Positions 19,441-49,330 are shown, numbered from the stretch's first letter. The stretch: 64,000 nt of DNA from Lingula anatina (GCF_001039355.2 NW_019775381.1:149535-213534), one strand, 5' to 3'. Notes: generated by a model from the sequence alone, not told the origin. A program made the numbers and translations.

Positions 19441-21492
19441 CTGTAATGGTAAAAATGGTTTTATTTATTAGTGCTGATATGTTAGTCTAAGGAAATGGGG
19501 GTGGGGGGCTTTATGATAACTAATTTTGTTCTGAGCTAGGTTAATACAGTATGCTTATTCTTTAATTAATAGTAACTTGTCATCCTGTAATGCAGTTTCA
19601 TAATTAAATAATAAAATTGTCTACTTTGGTACATACATGATGATATAAAAAAAATCAAGCTGGTCCTCTGGCATTTAAAGCAGTCATAGGACTGGCCAGA
19701 TATAGGCAGTTTCCCCATGTCTGCACTAACGTACTCTACCAAGCTTCTACAAGTACATGTAATGTGGCAAATAGTGAATCATGCCATGTTTCTAGTTGGC
19801 AAAAATATCCCAGGTGTAGGAGAAAAACATGCAATTCTATGGTTTATGGTGAGTTGGAATTCTGCCAAGATTTTCTGGCACAGCCCAAGATAACTCATTC
19901 AATTATGGCAAAACATAATCCATAAACTCCTTGTTTATTTTACATTATTTAAAAGGTGAGACAGTTAAAAACACCTGTTTTCTCCCGCTGCTCTGTTTGC
20001 CAGGGTAAAAAAAGTACGGAAAATAAAGTGAACTGCTGGGCAAGAGACAGAAATTGTAGCCTAATTAGTGATTAAACCGGTTCTAAACCAGAACTGTGCC
20101 ACCATAAAAATATTATGAATTACATATCCTCGTATAAAAAACACATCTCAAGTTGGAATTAGATCTTAATTGAAACTGATGAGGACGAAAATATGCAAGT
20201 CACAAAGGCAGTCAAGTCACAGAAACTAGAACATGCGTGACTTGTGTTGACAAAAATTACCCTCTCGTCTCGTCGGGGACCTCGACATTACAAGATTGAA
20301 GGCGTAAAATGACCATATTTATATATATCCACCCAAATAACCATCACCCTGTGAGTTCTTACCTATATTCTAAGTGAGTTTATAACGTATGTAATCAAAA
20401 CGTCTCTCGGTTATTACTAGAACGATGTATTTATATTCCCTTTAACGTCGGCTCAGGTGTTGATGTTGGTCTTTACATTTTGTTTCCCTCTTCGTCGATA
20501 GATGGCGCCACAGGGCGCAAGGTAGTGGCAGGTGCGATAGTCCATTTACCAAACTGATTTTTTATCACCTATTGCTTTTTTTGTTAAATTGAAAATATAA
20601 TTTACACAAGAAAAGAAAATGATATTATAACAATGAATTGATACTAGCTACAAATTGTATTTGTATTTGCTTTATCCTGTAAATGGTAATATTCTTTCAA
20701 ATATTTACGATAACAAGGTTTGAGACTATAGCCTCGTTTTCGCTACTGTTTATCTCTCATGGCAACTTGAAACACCTCTGTTCATTAAGCTTTACACGGT
20801 CTCAGCAGTTGAAGTAATACATTTTGAGAAGAATATTGTTGAAAGTTAAGCTAAAAAAAGGTAAGACGATTCCGTTATGAACACCATCAAAACTGCTAAA
20901 TATATAGCACGTCGATAACATAAGCATAATATAATTCGCTTACCGTAATTTGTAATTTGTGGTTAGTGTAGCGCTGCAGTGCCAGTATAATAAAAGATTC
21001 ACAATCACAGACATATGTAAAGGTATCTCAGACAATATCGGAGTGGCGAAGATTTTCTTCGTTAATTAACAACTTATTTACAATTCTTAAAAGTAATGGT
21101 GAAATAAACCTTCCATTATTTAATTATCATCTCATTATATATTTTAATGCAATATTACTCACAATGGGTACTCAGTACTGCATCAGTTTGATCTTTGAAA
21201 TTACTTGTACATGTATAAAATTTTTCTGCAAAATGTTGTAGTAAAATAATTCACTTCTTTATTTAATAAGATATTTAATATATTTATCATTATGACTATA
21301 CCAAGGAGGGTAATTACTGTATGTTTTTACCTTTGGTCAGAAATGGGTAAACATAAAATCCATTCAATGACATAATTGAATGATTGACTTTAGAAAAGTT
21401 TATTGAGCTGCCTTGGTGAAGGTCTGCACTCTCTGAGTGCTTTTCTAGTTACATATATTTATATATGTATTCCTTTGACGTAGAAACCAGTC
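19441..21492. promoter_or_regulatory. Divergent intergenic region between VEPH1 and ODAD1
   Basis: The two genes are transcribed away from each other, so their promoters and noncoding first exons must lie here. GC content rises around 20250-20560 (tcgtctcgtcggggacctcg, then gatggcgccacagggcgcaa). A possible ODAD1 leader exon ends near 20861, where aaaaaaag is followed by a consensus donor gtaaga. No TATA box can be assigned with confidence. A dispersed-repeat fragment sits at 21396-21452, just before the ODAD1 coding exon. Confidence 0.45.
21396..21452 (-). repeat. Fragment of dispersed repeat family (start of repeat, minus orientation)
   Basis: On the minus strand it reads gtaactagaaaagcactcag, then agtgcagacc and tcaccaaggcagc. 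This matches the beginning of the fuller copy at 49598-49839. It ends about 30 bp before the acceptor of the first ODAD1 coding exon, so repeat DNA supplies part of that intron end. Confidence 0.7.
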
Positions 21493-24400
21493 ATGCCACG
21501 AGCACGTTCCCCAGGGTCAGACGCCAGCGATGTGGACCAGGAGGGTTTGGCGGAGCAAGAGCTCCAGAAGCTCCTGCGACAGCAACGTGTCATGGATAAT
21601 GACCGTGCTGCATACACAGAGGAGTCGCAGAATATCATCAGAAAACAGAGGTAGGTGTGACACCTGGAAATGGTTAACAAAAAATGGATATATTGTTTAT
21701 TTCAGTTATTTTTGTGAATTTATGTCCTGGGGGGGGGGGGGTATTGTGTTTGAATTAACAATTAGTATTTGGTCTTGAATTTTTATCTAAGCAAACTTGA
21801 TGGATCAGATACTTCTTCGTTTAATGAAGTCCAGAATCAAGTACCTCCCTCCACTCCCTCCCCCGACTCATCCCTCTCCAATTGTCTTTTTCTTTTGAAG
21901 ACTTACATTTCTTTTAGGACTCTTCCAATCAAATATTTGGCTATAACTCTATACATAACATCTAATTCATAGTTTGCTTTGTTACAACGCATAAAATCTT
22001 TATAACTATATGATAAAACAGTCCAGGTACATGCTCCATACATGCAATATATATGTTAATGCTACTATTAATACAGTAGTTATTGGTGTTAAAACTACAG
22101 TATTTTTATTTGCTGTTCAAATTCTAAATGTTTTGATACCATAAGAGAAAGCTTGCATGAAGTTAAAATTGTTTTAATCTTAGTAAATTCATGTGCAAGT
22201 ATAATTTTTTTTAGGGCGGAGATGGAACAGCTGGAAAGTGAGAAGCAAGAAATACTGAAGGAATTACGATTGGCTGAAAGTAGAGCCAATCAGATTGTGG
22301 ATGATGATAACACTGACATGTTGCAGGGATTGCTAGAGGCCAAAGGTCAGTCATATAAAGAATGTTCAGTCATGAAAAAGGTTTTTTTATTTTCAAATCA
22401 AAAATATTATTGAATGGATTTAAATATAGTGACATCATTTTCTTTTTGTCTCAATGTTCAGCCATGTTCAATCGTTATATATTAGACAGTTCTGAGAGCC
22501 GTCATACAAGCTTCTAGGGTCTACTGCACTTTTCGATATATGATTTACATGATAAATATTTTGAATCAAATCAAAAGAAAACAATTATTTAATATTCAAT
22601 ATCTGAGATATTTTTATAAGGCATAAGTATTTGACTTCTACAGATGAGAAGGTGGCTGAGATAGGCCAGGAGAAGCAGCTTCACGACGAGTTGGACGCCA
22701 AGATTAAGGAATGGGAGAGGAAGATCCACGCCCAGCACAAGAATATGGGCGGAGTCCACATGTCAGCTCTCCATACTGCCAAAGTACACAAACAGACCCG
22801 TGTACTGGAGAACAAACTTGATGGGGTAAGTGAATGACAGGTTGAGTGACAGGTTGGGTGGGTGGGATTAAGGTGATTGACAGGGGTTGGGCGTGGCACA
22901 TTGAACTCCCATGGTGTAACTAAGCATACTGAAAAAATATTATGGAGCAGAATCACTCAATATATTATTAAATTACCAGTGACTCAATGATATGGAGAAT
23001 TCAAATTAAAATTGGCTTTTTATTTTCAGTGATTGGGTCATGGCCAGAAGGGCAGCAATTAGGCTTTCTGCAACAATGCATTTCTTTTAATAATAAACCA
23101 ATAATTTAATTGTAACTTTCCAGAATTTGAAAGAATTCAACAAGATGCTCACTCGTAATGCTTCCCTGCGTGAGGAGATTGACAGCCTGCGCGTGGAAAG
23201 GGCAAGATTCGAGGGACTTTTTAAGAAACTGGAGAAAGAGCTGAACACACTGAGGAGAGAGATTGGAGATATTGTTGAGCAGTCCACGTCTGCTTATGAT
23301 GCCAGGTTAGTGATTAGAGATGGATATGCACAGAGATGATAGTTCTATAATATTGGGTGAATTTCGTACCTTTTTGACAAGTTGTTCCCATTGTTGTCAG
23401 GTAAAAATCTGTAATAACAAAGTTTTTTTGCAATTTCATATAGTTTGTAGAATATTAATAGATATTATAATTTCCATTAGTATCTTTTTCACTCTAACAA
23501 ATTTTGGCACTTCAACATGTTGTTTCTAAAATTTTCTGCAAATATTGATTCACAGAAAAACTCAAGTTTGCAACTAGTCTTGAAGTTCTCTTTTACTGGC
23601 TGGTTTCTTTGAAACCATGACATATCCCAATACATAGATTCTGTCCTCCAAAAGTTAAAACAATTTTTAAGATTCTGAATGCATTTTTAGAATAGTTTAC
23701 AACCTGAAATATTTAGAAAATCCAACGACAGACCAAAAACAATGCAGAAAAAACATCAAATCTCAACTAACACAATCTCCAAAATCTCACCTAACACAAT
23801 ATTTCTAATTATCCCCCACAGAGATGAAGCCCAAGCCAAGATGATCCTGCTGAAGGAGAAGGCAGACAAGGACATGCAGCAACACAATGCTGAAATGAAG
23901 GAACTGATTAGAATTATCGACCATGACCGCAAGCTGAAGGAGTTCATGGGGATCAAAGGTCAGGAGAGGCAGGAAGATCCACAGCTGGTGGCTTGGAGAA
24001 ACAAGAAAGGTATTGTGTTGTGTTGTGTTGTATTTTATTGTATCAAACATAATTGTATTGTATTGTATTGTGTGTAGACAAAATTTCCATTGAAAGCTAA
24101 AAAATCCACACTATCTTGATATACAAAATTAACCAAAATGCAACCAAATTAAATGTAATAAATTGAAAATTAGTTTTATTGTATGATAAAATTTCACCTT
24201 AAAATCTTGGTTACTGTTGGGGGCATACAACTATGAATTATGTTAATTGGCTTCACCTACTGTAGTATTTTTTCTGTTTTAATATCTTTTTTGAAGTGTT
24301 ACTGTGTATGTTCTTTAAACATGATTTTGCCTCACCTTTTGCAGAGTCTCTCGAAAACGAGCGTAAGAAAGGAGACCAGGAGGACTCTGTGGAATCTTAC

Positions 24401-26418
24401 GAGGCTGCCTTCCGCAGGATTCGCGAGCTCACTGGTGAGGAGGAAATTGACCTGCTTGTTAACAGGTTCATTGAAGTGGAGGATCGTAACTTTGCCCTTT
24501 TCAACTACGTCAACGAACAGAATAATGAGACAGAGATGCTACAGGATCAGATTCAGGAGGTGAGGAAAATGAATTTTTTTATTCTTTTGAGACCTTATAT
24601 AATCATAAAATTATTTTATCTAACAAGCTTAAGGTTCTTTAAAAGTAAGAATTAACCTTCAGTATCAGTGAGTATTCATGTGATGATTTTGTGTAATCTG
24701 ACATTGATCTAGACAGTATTTTAATTCTGATATCCACTTTTTTCTCCACAGATTCAGAATGAAATTGAGAAATTCAAGGCACAGGGCATTGAGATGGAGA
24801 AACAACGTAAAATAATCTTAAAACAACTGGAAGAGAGACAAGCAGCTGCTTCCAAGAGTGCAGATGAATATGATGAGAAATATAAAGGCACATCTAAGAT
24901 TCTGGACCAGCTTAAAGCAGGTAGATATATTAGTTTTGGTAAAAATGACTTACATGCTGAAAATATGAAGGGCAATATTTTTTGCACCGGATATGGGTGG
25001 TGTTTGATTCCATACCAACATAAAATTTATATTTAGAATTTTTAATAGTTTTTTAATTTTTGAAAAGAAATATTTGTATAGGCCTCAGTACTTGGGACAA
25101 ACTTGAGAGTGACTTTGCACATTTTAATAATAATTTTACAGAATTTTCTTCTTTTATTATGAATAAATTTGATAATTATATAATGATATGATAATTTCAA
25201 TTTGATAATAATAGTGCTAATCAAAATTAATTCCTCTTTCCTAAGGTGTGGAATCTCTGTTCAATAAGATCAACTGTGATAGGTCAGCTATAGATGACAT
25301 GCTGGGAGCTCAGTCTGGAGTGACCAATAACAACATGTTACAGTACCTGGGCATCATAGAGCAGAGGACCAATGAGCTGCTCTCTGTACAGGCATTTACC
25401 TACTCTAAGGTAAGGGCTAACGCGAGTGTACAGGCATTTACCTACTCTAAGGTAAGGGCTAACGCGAATGATGGAGATGCAGTGTTCAAGCATTTATAAT
25501 CTGAATGTTTCTCAGTGGCTAAAATTCGTCCATTTGTAATGATTATGACCAAAATTTCATTTATTGAAATTTATTTTTGAAATGAATGAAATGGTTATGA
25601 CATTAATTTGGCTCAAAGACAAAAGGTAATGAAAATTTTAATTTGCTGCCTGAATATGGGATCCAATACGCAGGCTTACATGATTACTTCATTATGTTTG
25701 ATGAAAGAATTCATTTTTTTCTTCTTTTTAAATTTCTCCAGGATGAGACGAAGTATGATTCAAAGACACCAGGTCTGTTAGGAGAAGGACCAGATGCACC
25801 CACACAACAACCTCATATAGTGCCTCCAACTGTTGGGTGAGTCACAGATTTTATAGATCTAGCCCCCCCACCCCCACCCCCCTTCCTCCTCCAAGATAGG
25901 TTTGACTTTGACTTATAAACAGTTCGGTCACATCAACAAAATAAGAGAAAAAAATCAAGAATGATGATTATGAATTAAAGATATGAGATTTGTGTTATAT
26001 TTTATGTTTATGCCTCCTCCTCCCAAAAAGTTTTGTTAGCAATATTTGAAATGCTCATTCAGAAGTTTGAAAAGTTAGTTGGCTTTGTGCCAGAAAATAC
26101 ATTGTCAGTGTCTGAAAATGATAAATTTTGAAAAAGTAAAACTTAAGAAATGGTGAGGCATTTGGATAATGTAAAGCAATTACCATAGTGACTTTCAAAT
26201 CCTGACAAGGCTTTTGTCTTTTTTACAGCGATGAATATGACAGTGAGGTCAGTGAAGCCAGCGATGAGGAAAGTCGTCCATTTACTCGATCAGAGCTACA
26301 ACACAAAGTCATGAAAACTGTTCGGAAACGAGAATCGGCAGCAAGAAAAGAGGGATTTAAGTACGATCTATCAAACGCCAGAGAAAAGACACAGAAAAAA
26401 GATAAGAAGGGAAAATAG
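21493..26418 (+). CDS. ODAD1: ODAD1/CCDC63-family outer dynein arm docking complex subunit (557 aa)
   Basis: Coiled-coil protein of the complex that docks outer dynein arms on axonemal doublet microtubules, needed for ciliary beating. Ten coding exons: 21493-21650, 22215-22345, 22644-22825, 23124-23305, 23822-24009, 24345-24559, 24752-24920, 25246-25409, 25742-25836 and 26229-26418. They give 1674 nt with all junctions in phase and GT-AG introns. The start MPRARSPGSDAS suits the family. Recognisable blocks are AAYTEESQNIIRKQR, TRVLENKLDG, NKMLTRNASLREEIDSL, DIVEQSTSAYDAR, FALFNYVNEQNNETEML and VESLFNKINCD. The length is close to human CCDC63 (about 563 aa) and shorter than CCDC114/ODAD1. Invertebrates often have one gene for both, so the symbol is approximate. 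The C terminus is a basic Lys-rich tail. Exon eight carries a tandem donor duplication at 25385-25468. Confidence 0.93.
25385..25468 (+). repeat. 42-bp in-frame tandem duplication across the ODAD1 exon-eight donor
   Basis: Two units, 25385-25426 and 25427-25468, differ at the last base. Each contains the exon end (tacctactctaag) and the donor gtaaggg. Because 42 is a multiple of three and the frame stays open, splicing at the second donor would add 14 residues (VRANASVQAFTYSK) to the protein; splicing at the first keeps the family form. Confidence 0.92.
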
Positions 26419-26939
26419 GTCTAGTCTGATAAATGAACTGATTCTATGTGTGCGCTTTGAAGCAATGACTCAAGTTCAGTCTGGTCCCAAGTAACAAAGA
26501 AAACTGAAATCATGACACACCACAAACAGTGAAATCATGACACACCACAGTGTCTGAATTCTACATCAAAGTGGTATGTGTTTGGAGAGTGAACTGAATG
26601 TCCAATGTATTTTTGCATAATTACTAGGCAGTTTTGTTGTGCCAAATGACATTAAGTCGTATCATGACTAAAGAAGAACTGATAAAAATATTGACAGAGT
26701 GATGTTTAAGGGAAATCTTGATTCCTTCTTCCATGAATTCCAGGAGCTTTCTACCCCGATAACATATATCATAAGGTGACAAATTTCTTATCGCACAGTC
26801 AAGTCTTACCTTAAAACTGTCCATTCATATATATATCTATATTAATATTTTGGATCATGTCTCTGAATGAATTTTACTTGTAACTGTATAACTTCCCCCT
26901 CTTGTGAGGTACTCTGTAAAGTAATATATATTTTATGTA

Positions 26940-26967
26940 AATAAATTTAGTGTATATCTTTAATAAA
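26940..26967 (+). promoter_or_regulatory. ODAD1 polyadenylation signals
   Basis: AATAAA at 26940-26945 and again at 26962-26967, about 520-545 bp after the stop codon. Confidence 0.6.
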
Positions 26968-27110
26968 AAATGTACAAGAGAATCAAAATATTTTTTACTT
27001 CTTTTTAGTTGGTTGATATCATGTGATCTCCAATGTGGGTGTTAAACAGGTCTATTTTAAATAAAAGTCATTTTAAAAAACGCAAAAGAGAGGATTATTT
27101 CTCAAATAAT

Positions 27111-27116
27111 TTTATT
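27111..27116 (-). promoter_or_regulatory. Candidate PIK3R4 polyadenylation signal
   Basis: Minus-strand AATAAA about 1.1 kb past the stop. If used, the two transcripts would end within about 150 bp of each other. Confidence 0.35.
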
Positions 27117-27738
27117 ACACATTTTCTGACACATTATCATACAACCAATAACTAGTAGCAGTACAGGTTCTGCAAATAACATTCTATTATGTGTTATTTT
27201 ACAAGTTTTTTTTTTTCATTGCTGCTACTTCAATAATACTTGAAAATTTCAGTTAGGCACTGAAATAACATATTAACAACAATAAACAACACAAACAAAT
27301 AATATGAAAAATCACAAATGAATTCTTAAAAATGGTATGTTCCACCATTCTCACTACTTCATAAATCAAATAGGATCATTTCATGATCAGTACAATAAAG
27401 GTAAGAGTATTAATTCTTTGACTCACTACCTCACATAAATTTTTCAATGAATATTAAAATAACTCAGTTGTGCTTCATGCCACGAGGCAGTAGCTGATTA
27501 CAACATCTTATAATTTCATTATCTGTCACACTTTATTCTTAAAATTCAATTGTACTCTCCGCTACAATTTCATTTATTGAACAGATTTAATTTTTTTCTC
27601 TTATTTATAAATCAAGTCCTTCATAAGTACTGATATCAAATGACAAAAAATTCACAAGGGTTAATGTATTTCACCCTACTCCTTTCTCTAGAGTAGTCTC
27701 TGCCACATTCATCTGAATTTCTGCTATCTATGGGTGCT

Positions 27739-27949
27739 TTCCCAGAGATTTAGATCGATCTAAAGATTAAGTTTTAGATCGACGTAACTCCCTGGGGGTT
27801 CAGGCTAAATTGCAGTCAGCCGAGCGGACACCTTATTTAATTACCCCATTACAGCTTTTAGCAGGCGGGACAGACGCTTAAGCCGGCCAAGCTGACAGTA
27901 ATCTAGTGAGACTCCCCACAGGGATAGATCGATCTAAAAATCTATGGAA
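27739..27949. mobile_element. MITE-like element, copy 1 (terminal repeats with TTAGATCGATC)
   Basis: Starts ttcccagagatttagatcga and ends with the inverse form (tagatcgatctaaaaatc, then atggaa). It matches 48285-48486 along its length through tagatcgac, aactccctgggggttca, gtcagccgagcgg, tgacagtaatctagtgag and actcccca. Both copies have inverted ends and no coding capacity, so it is probably a non-autonomous DNA transposon. Confidence 0.8.
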
Positions 27950-28217
27950 ATGGGATGCTATTCTATAAAAAACCTGCAAGGACTGCAGTTAGTTCTTCTC
28001 ATCTCAAAAGCTTGTAAAACTTTTAACTTAAAAGTCTTCCTCCACAAGATATTCGCACAACAGTCCCTTCAATTTCCCAATTTCTTTCTTGCACATAGTT
28101 ATATACCGAGTCACTCAAAATGACAGAATTTAGTTGAAAATAATATCTAAATACACAGAATTATTGCACCAGGATTGTATTTCTTAAATTTAAAGTTCCA
28201 ATATAGATATCAGAGGC

Positions 28218-44939
<16,722 letters not shown>

Positions 44940-45779
44940 TTTGCTAGTAAGCTAAAATGAAAACTTGGCAGACACTCACTGGCCTTGCTGGTGAGAGTGC
45001 GACGTCTGCGCCGGCAAAGTTTAAGCAGAATCTACATCAGTTTCAGCTTGTTGCAGCAACTATAAAGCGACTGACTCAAGTGATATTGCGTTTCAAAATT
45101 TTCTCTCGGTTCTCAGTAAGCTGGAAGTGGAAAATAATATTCCTTTGGAGAGTCACTTCTGCTCCTGGGAAGTCATGTTTACTTCCTTTGTCATGAGGAA
45201 CATATATCTCGCATTTATATTGATCTATGATATTCATAAAAATACAACTTTAGAAGGTAAAATATTGATAAGTAAACAAATATAATATATTTATGTTGTA
45301 AATGTGCATGTACACTGTACCTTTTTCCCCAAAAATAGTTGTTTAATTTTACTTTAAAAAGCAATTATGGGTGCGTCATGAACTTTCATATAATACTGAC
45401 TGGAGTCTAGTGACGTACCATGTCAGGACTCAAGATGTTGAAATGTGTTAGCTCAGGTCAGTATCAGATGTCATGTAAGGCCACATGTCACAAACATTAC
45501 CGAAATAAATACCCTTTTATATCGCTTGCCAACTTATATTTTACTGATTTTGTGATTAATTCGATATCTGAAGAGTAATTCTATTGACTGTCGTTTTATT
45601 TGTCCAAGTTAGTGGACGAATAATTAGTTATTTCTTGAAATGGCATTTGACCATTTTTATTCCGAAGGTTCATTCTGTTGAATCCTTGCCTGATCAGCAC
45701 TAATTAAGGCAAGACATTTGCGATTTTTGCACCCTTGTTGCCTTATAAAAAAATAGATATGACAATATAGTCCAAAACT

Positions 45780-45912
45780 TCAATAGGCCTAAAGTTCCTT
45801 GGTCCGAATGTTCACTATAAAACCTTCGGTCCAACGAACCCTTAATAAATAATGAAAATGGTACGATTTTTCGGACCAGTGAACCTTTTGGCCAATGAAC
45901 CTTCGGACACAC
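45780..45912. repeat. Degenerate short repeats of a ttcggtccaacgaacc-type motif
   Basis: Variants aaccttcggtccaacgaacc, ttcggaccagtgaacc and ttttggccaatgaacc plus ttcggacac follow one another. Noncoding tandem or palindromic-type repeat. Confidence 0.5.
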
Positions 45913-46593
45913 CCATGATCACTACCGCTTTCTTGTTTTAGAACCTGGCGAAGAACGTACTAGCGGGCTCCTACATGTACACCTATGGTAAGCGATGTCT
46001 GCGAGTGCGGAGCGAATGGATGTCACGTACGCCTTGCTGCCGTTTGCTGTAATTGATAATACAACGGCTCATAAACTTTCATTCGTGCGTGGCGTGCGTG
46101 TGTGCTAGATATATTATATTTATCGCTGGTTGTAAAACAAGAATAGGAAAAATTTGCCAAGAAAAGAGAGAAACATTAAACCGCGGACGAGGGAAATTTA
46201 AGTAGGCTTTTGTACATGTACGTGGGTTAACCTTTGTCATTAGTAAAATCACAGGGTTGGTTGGCTTGGGTTTAGCTGTTTTTTGTTTTTTTTTTCTTTT
46301 CTTTTCTTTTCTAGACCCAAAATTAGACCTACTTTAGTTCAGGATATAACCATAGTTGTCATTATAGTAAGTAATGGACTGAAAAATTAACTGCGCCCCC
46401 CCCCCCCTTATCATATAAAAAAGTATCCTGTGTCAAAACGAACAAAAATTGAAACAAGCCTCCTTGTCAGTTTTTTTTCCTATGTATTGCTAAAAGAATG
46501 GCCGAGGCTACTATGTTATAGATTGATTTTGTTTTTACATCTCCTCCAAAATCGCTATGTAGAGTTGGTAATGCGCATTTTGCCCCTTTTTGT

Positions 46594-46731
46594 GGTTAAG
46601 GTCACCCTGAGCTTCAGAGATAACTTGACACTAACCTCTTCACAATAGCCTTGTAACTTGACACGATGAAGATAGGCTATAGTGAAGAGGTTAGTGTCAA
46701 GTTATCTCTGAAGCTCAGGGTGGGTTAAGGT
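46594..46731. mobile_element. Foldback MITE with 49-bp inverted arms and 9-bp target duplication
   Basis: Arms 46603-46651 and 46674-46722 are reverse complements with a single mismatch (ends caccctgagcttcagag ... ctctgaagctcagggtg), around a 22-bp loop. The element is 120 bp. Both sides carry the identical 9-bp sequence ggttaaggt (46594-46602 and 46723-46731), a target-site duplication. A 9-bp duplication is seen in Mutator-like and a few other superfamilies. Near-perfect arms suggest recent insertion. Confidence 0.9.
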
Positions 46732-46930
46732 AGGCTACTTCACACATTATCAGATTTATGTCAATTCGTCAGCCGGAGATTACAATACATTTCGCACCCC
46801 AGAAGTCATTCTTTATTTATAACATCAGAATACATCACTGTGTGCAGCTGTCTGTTATGAGTTATCAATTTTATGTAACGTCTGGAATGCTGTAATATTA
46901 TGTTTCTGTTTCTCTTCCTAGTCTAGTCTT

Positions 46931-46966
46931 GAGTAGAGTAGAGTAGAGTAGAGTAGAGTAGAGTAG
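46931..46966. repeat. (GAGTA)n pentanucleotide repeat
   Basis: Seven perfect gagta units, preceded by a variant. Confidence 0.95.
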
Positions 46967-48284
46967 GGAGACTGAACTCGCTAGGTGGTAAGTGTTAATT
47001 TTTCTCACACGTTACAGCTATAGCTAGGTACATTCATGCTGTAAGCTGGAGTGAGCAAATTCATCCCGACGTATTTTTGATGCCACAGCATTATGACATA
47101 ATGTGACAATATTTATTTTAGGGAAAAACTCCTACCGTATCTATCTCCCCTGAAGCTCACACAGGCAATTTACAAACGCGTTTACATATGCAGCAGGCGT
47201 TATTTAATGTGCAGCACGTTAAATATAGGTACCTTATTTTCTAACTGACGGTGGGAACCTAACGCAAAAACTTTTTCGCCAAAAATAAGTACCTTATCTC
47301 CACGATTGCCTAAGGCTGTCTGACTGAGCAGATATCAAAAGGTGAATTGTTTCCATAAACAAAATTAATCCGTAAAAATAGGAAGTTTAGACAATTAATA
47401 GCTATCAATAGTATTATCTTTTAATCGTTAACTTAAGCAAAACGGCATCGTTGAACTGTGCAAAATCCAGTTTCAAATATGTCGTTGATGAGTACAAAGA
47501 GGCCTTATGACGCTGTCACACACATAGCGTAAAGACGTACGCATGAGTATCGCGATTGACATCGATTATAGGCACAACTTCGAGGGCATGAAATCACCCT
47601 GAGAGTCCGGGGTCCCATAATAAGTTTGGTACAGATTGGGAATGACCTAAACTATCGGGTGGGTATATGGGGCGAGTGTTACCTGTAGACTACGGTTTTC
47701 AGCGGACTACCATTCCTGTCATAACGGTTTCACAAAAAAAAAAAAAAAAATGTCCGAAATTTGGTGCTGTTTGTAGAAATTGAAAGCGCTTCTATTTTAA
47801 ACGTTTGTCTCTCAATTGATTTAACCTTTATTGTATTATATCAAATCATCTGTGTTCAGACCAATTTTCCGTCTACGCTCATTTGTGCAGGCGCCATTTG
47901 TGAATATGGACCGGGGTTTTCCTGCTTCTCTCTGGCAATTAGACAACGAATCTAGCCTATTCGGAAAAAATATTGTATCATTTATCGCTTGAAGCACACA
48001 TTACTTCCTCCAAGAACAATCTATCATTATGTCTAGGAAGGTCCGTGTGAAACATCTCGAGCAGAGCTAGATTGGAGAGGCAACGGTTGAAACGTGTAGT
48101 GGTCTTTTTCAGTTTCCTGCGGTAATTTAAGGGCCCCTTCCCAATTAAACTGCCGTTTTACGTGGATTGATCCAACTCCGCGGGGACTCTCGTTGAATGC
48201 AATCAGGTTGCCAGATTAACACGCCTCCTCCTGGCGTTAAGTGCAGAGTTAGGATACAGAAAAGCTGGTGATTATAAGACCCCA

Positions 48285-48486
48285 TTCCCAGAGATTAGAT
48301 CGATCCAAACTAGATCGACCTAACTCCCTGGGGGTTCACGCTAAATAGCTGTCAGCCGAGCGGGCGCGAAAGATAATTACCCCCTTTCAGCTTGTAGTAG
48401 GCGGGACGGACATTTAAGCCGGATTATCTGACAGTAATCTAGTGAGAGACTCCCCACTGGGATAGATCGATCTAAATGTCTGGGAA
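48285..48486. mobile_element. MITE-like element, copy 2 (same family as 27739-27949)
   Basis: Starts ttcccagagattagatcgat and ends gatcgatctaaatgtctggg aa, so the ends are inverted repeats of about 20 bp. Same orientation and internal motifs as copy 1. The short sequence ataagac occurs on both sides (four bases from the left end), a possible target duplication. Confidence 0.8.
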
Positions 48487-49288
48487 TAAGACTACGTTGG
48501 AAACAAGGGGAGGCGGGTTGATCTGTTAATCTGATTGTATTCAGTGAGATTCAATGGCATTGAGTCCTTAGGGTGTACCAAGCGACTATGCGGACTTTTT
48601 CCCGATATTGTTTCATTTGAAGTAAATGAGGCGCAACGTTGTTATTCCACCCAACAAGGCCCTTCCACATCGAACGGTATACTAAACTAAACTGGACCGA
48701 TCCACTTTGAGAGATCAAAGCATGTTATTACGCTACAGTGGTTTTTATTCACTTTCAAAAGTTCCAGACAAGTCTACGCCTTGTTGTTAATTCAAATGTC
48801 CGAGAACTATGTTTAAGTGACTCTCTTACAGAGTAGCCAGGTTATAATTACTGGTGAAGTTGTCAATCTCTCAAAGTAGACCGGTCCAGTGAAGCATACC
48901 GCTCGGTGTGGAAATGTCCTAAGATGTCACATATGTATAGATTTGGGCCCAAAGGCTGAAGCTCGCTTTTTTTCACATGGAGATATCCTGTCACCGATGT
49001 CACCAGCTGCGACCTCACGTCGTGCACTTAGGCTGCTTCTTGGCACTGGAACCAAAAATTTCCCGCCAGCTGTGCGTCTGAATGAAACATGGCGAAGTCC
49101 GATTAAAAGCAATTTTCGTACCTTACATTTTCACCTGTGCAGGTGCCTCCATTTGTCAACCAAGAGCTATCAAACAAACAAAAAAAAAAACAATAAAGTA
49201 CTTCAGACAGTGTCTCACTTTTATTAATTTATAGTTAATTTCTGTGTCCCACGAACGGTTTGTGTGTGGAAAAAATTTTCAACACAAA

Positions 49289-49290
<2 letters not shown>

Positions 49291-49330
<40 letters not shown>
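49291..49330. repeat. (CT)n microsatellite
   Basis: About 38 bp of pure CT repeats. Confidence 0.95.

Larger units (their letters stand above)
26419..28217. other. Convergent 3' intergenic region of ODAD1 and PIK3R4
   Basis: Holds both 3' UTRs. ODAD1 polyadenylation signals are at 26940 and 26962. The nearest good minus-strand AATAAA for PIK3R4 is at 27111-27116, with other candidates closer to its stop. A MITE (27739-27949) lies in the probable PIK3R4 3' UTR. No coding sequence seen. Confidence 0.6.

Noticed and set aside
48889-49227. 112-codon plus-strand frame in the gene-poor region
   Set aside because: No recognisable domain, no splice or conservation evidence, and surrounded by repeats. 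Treated as chance.
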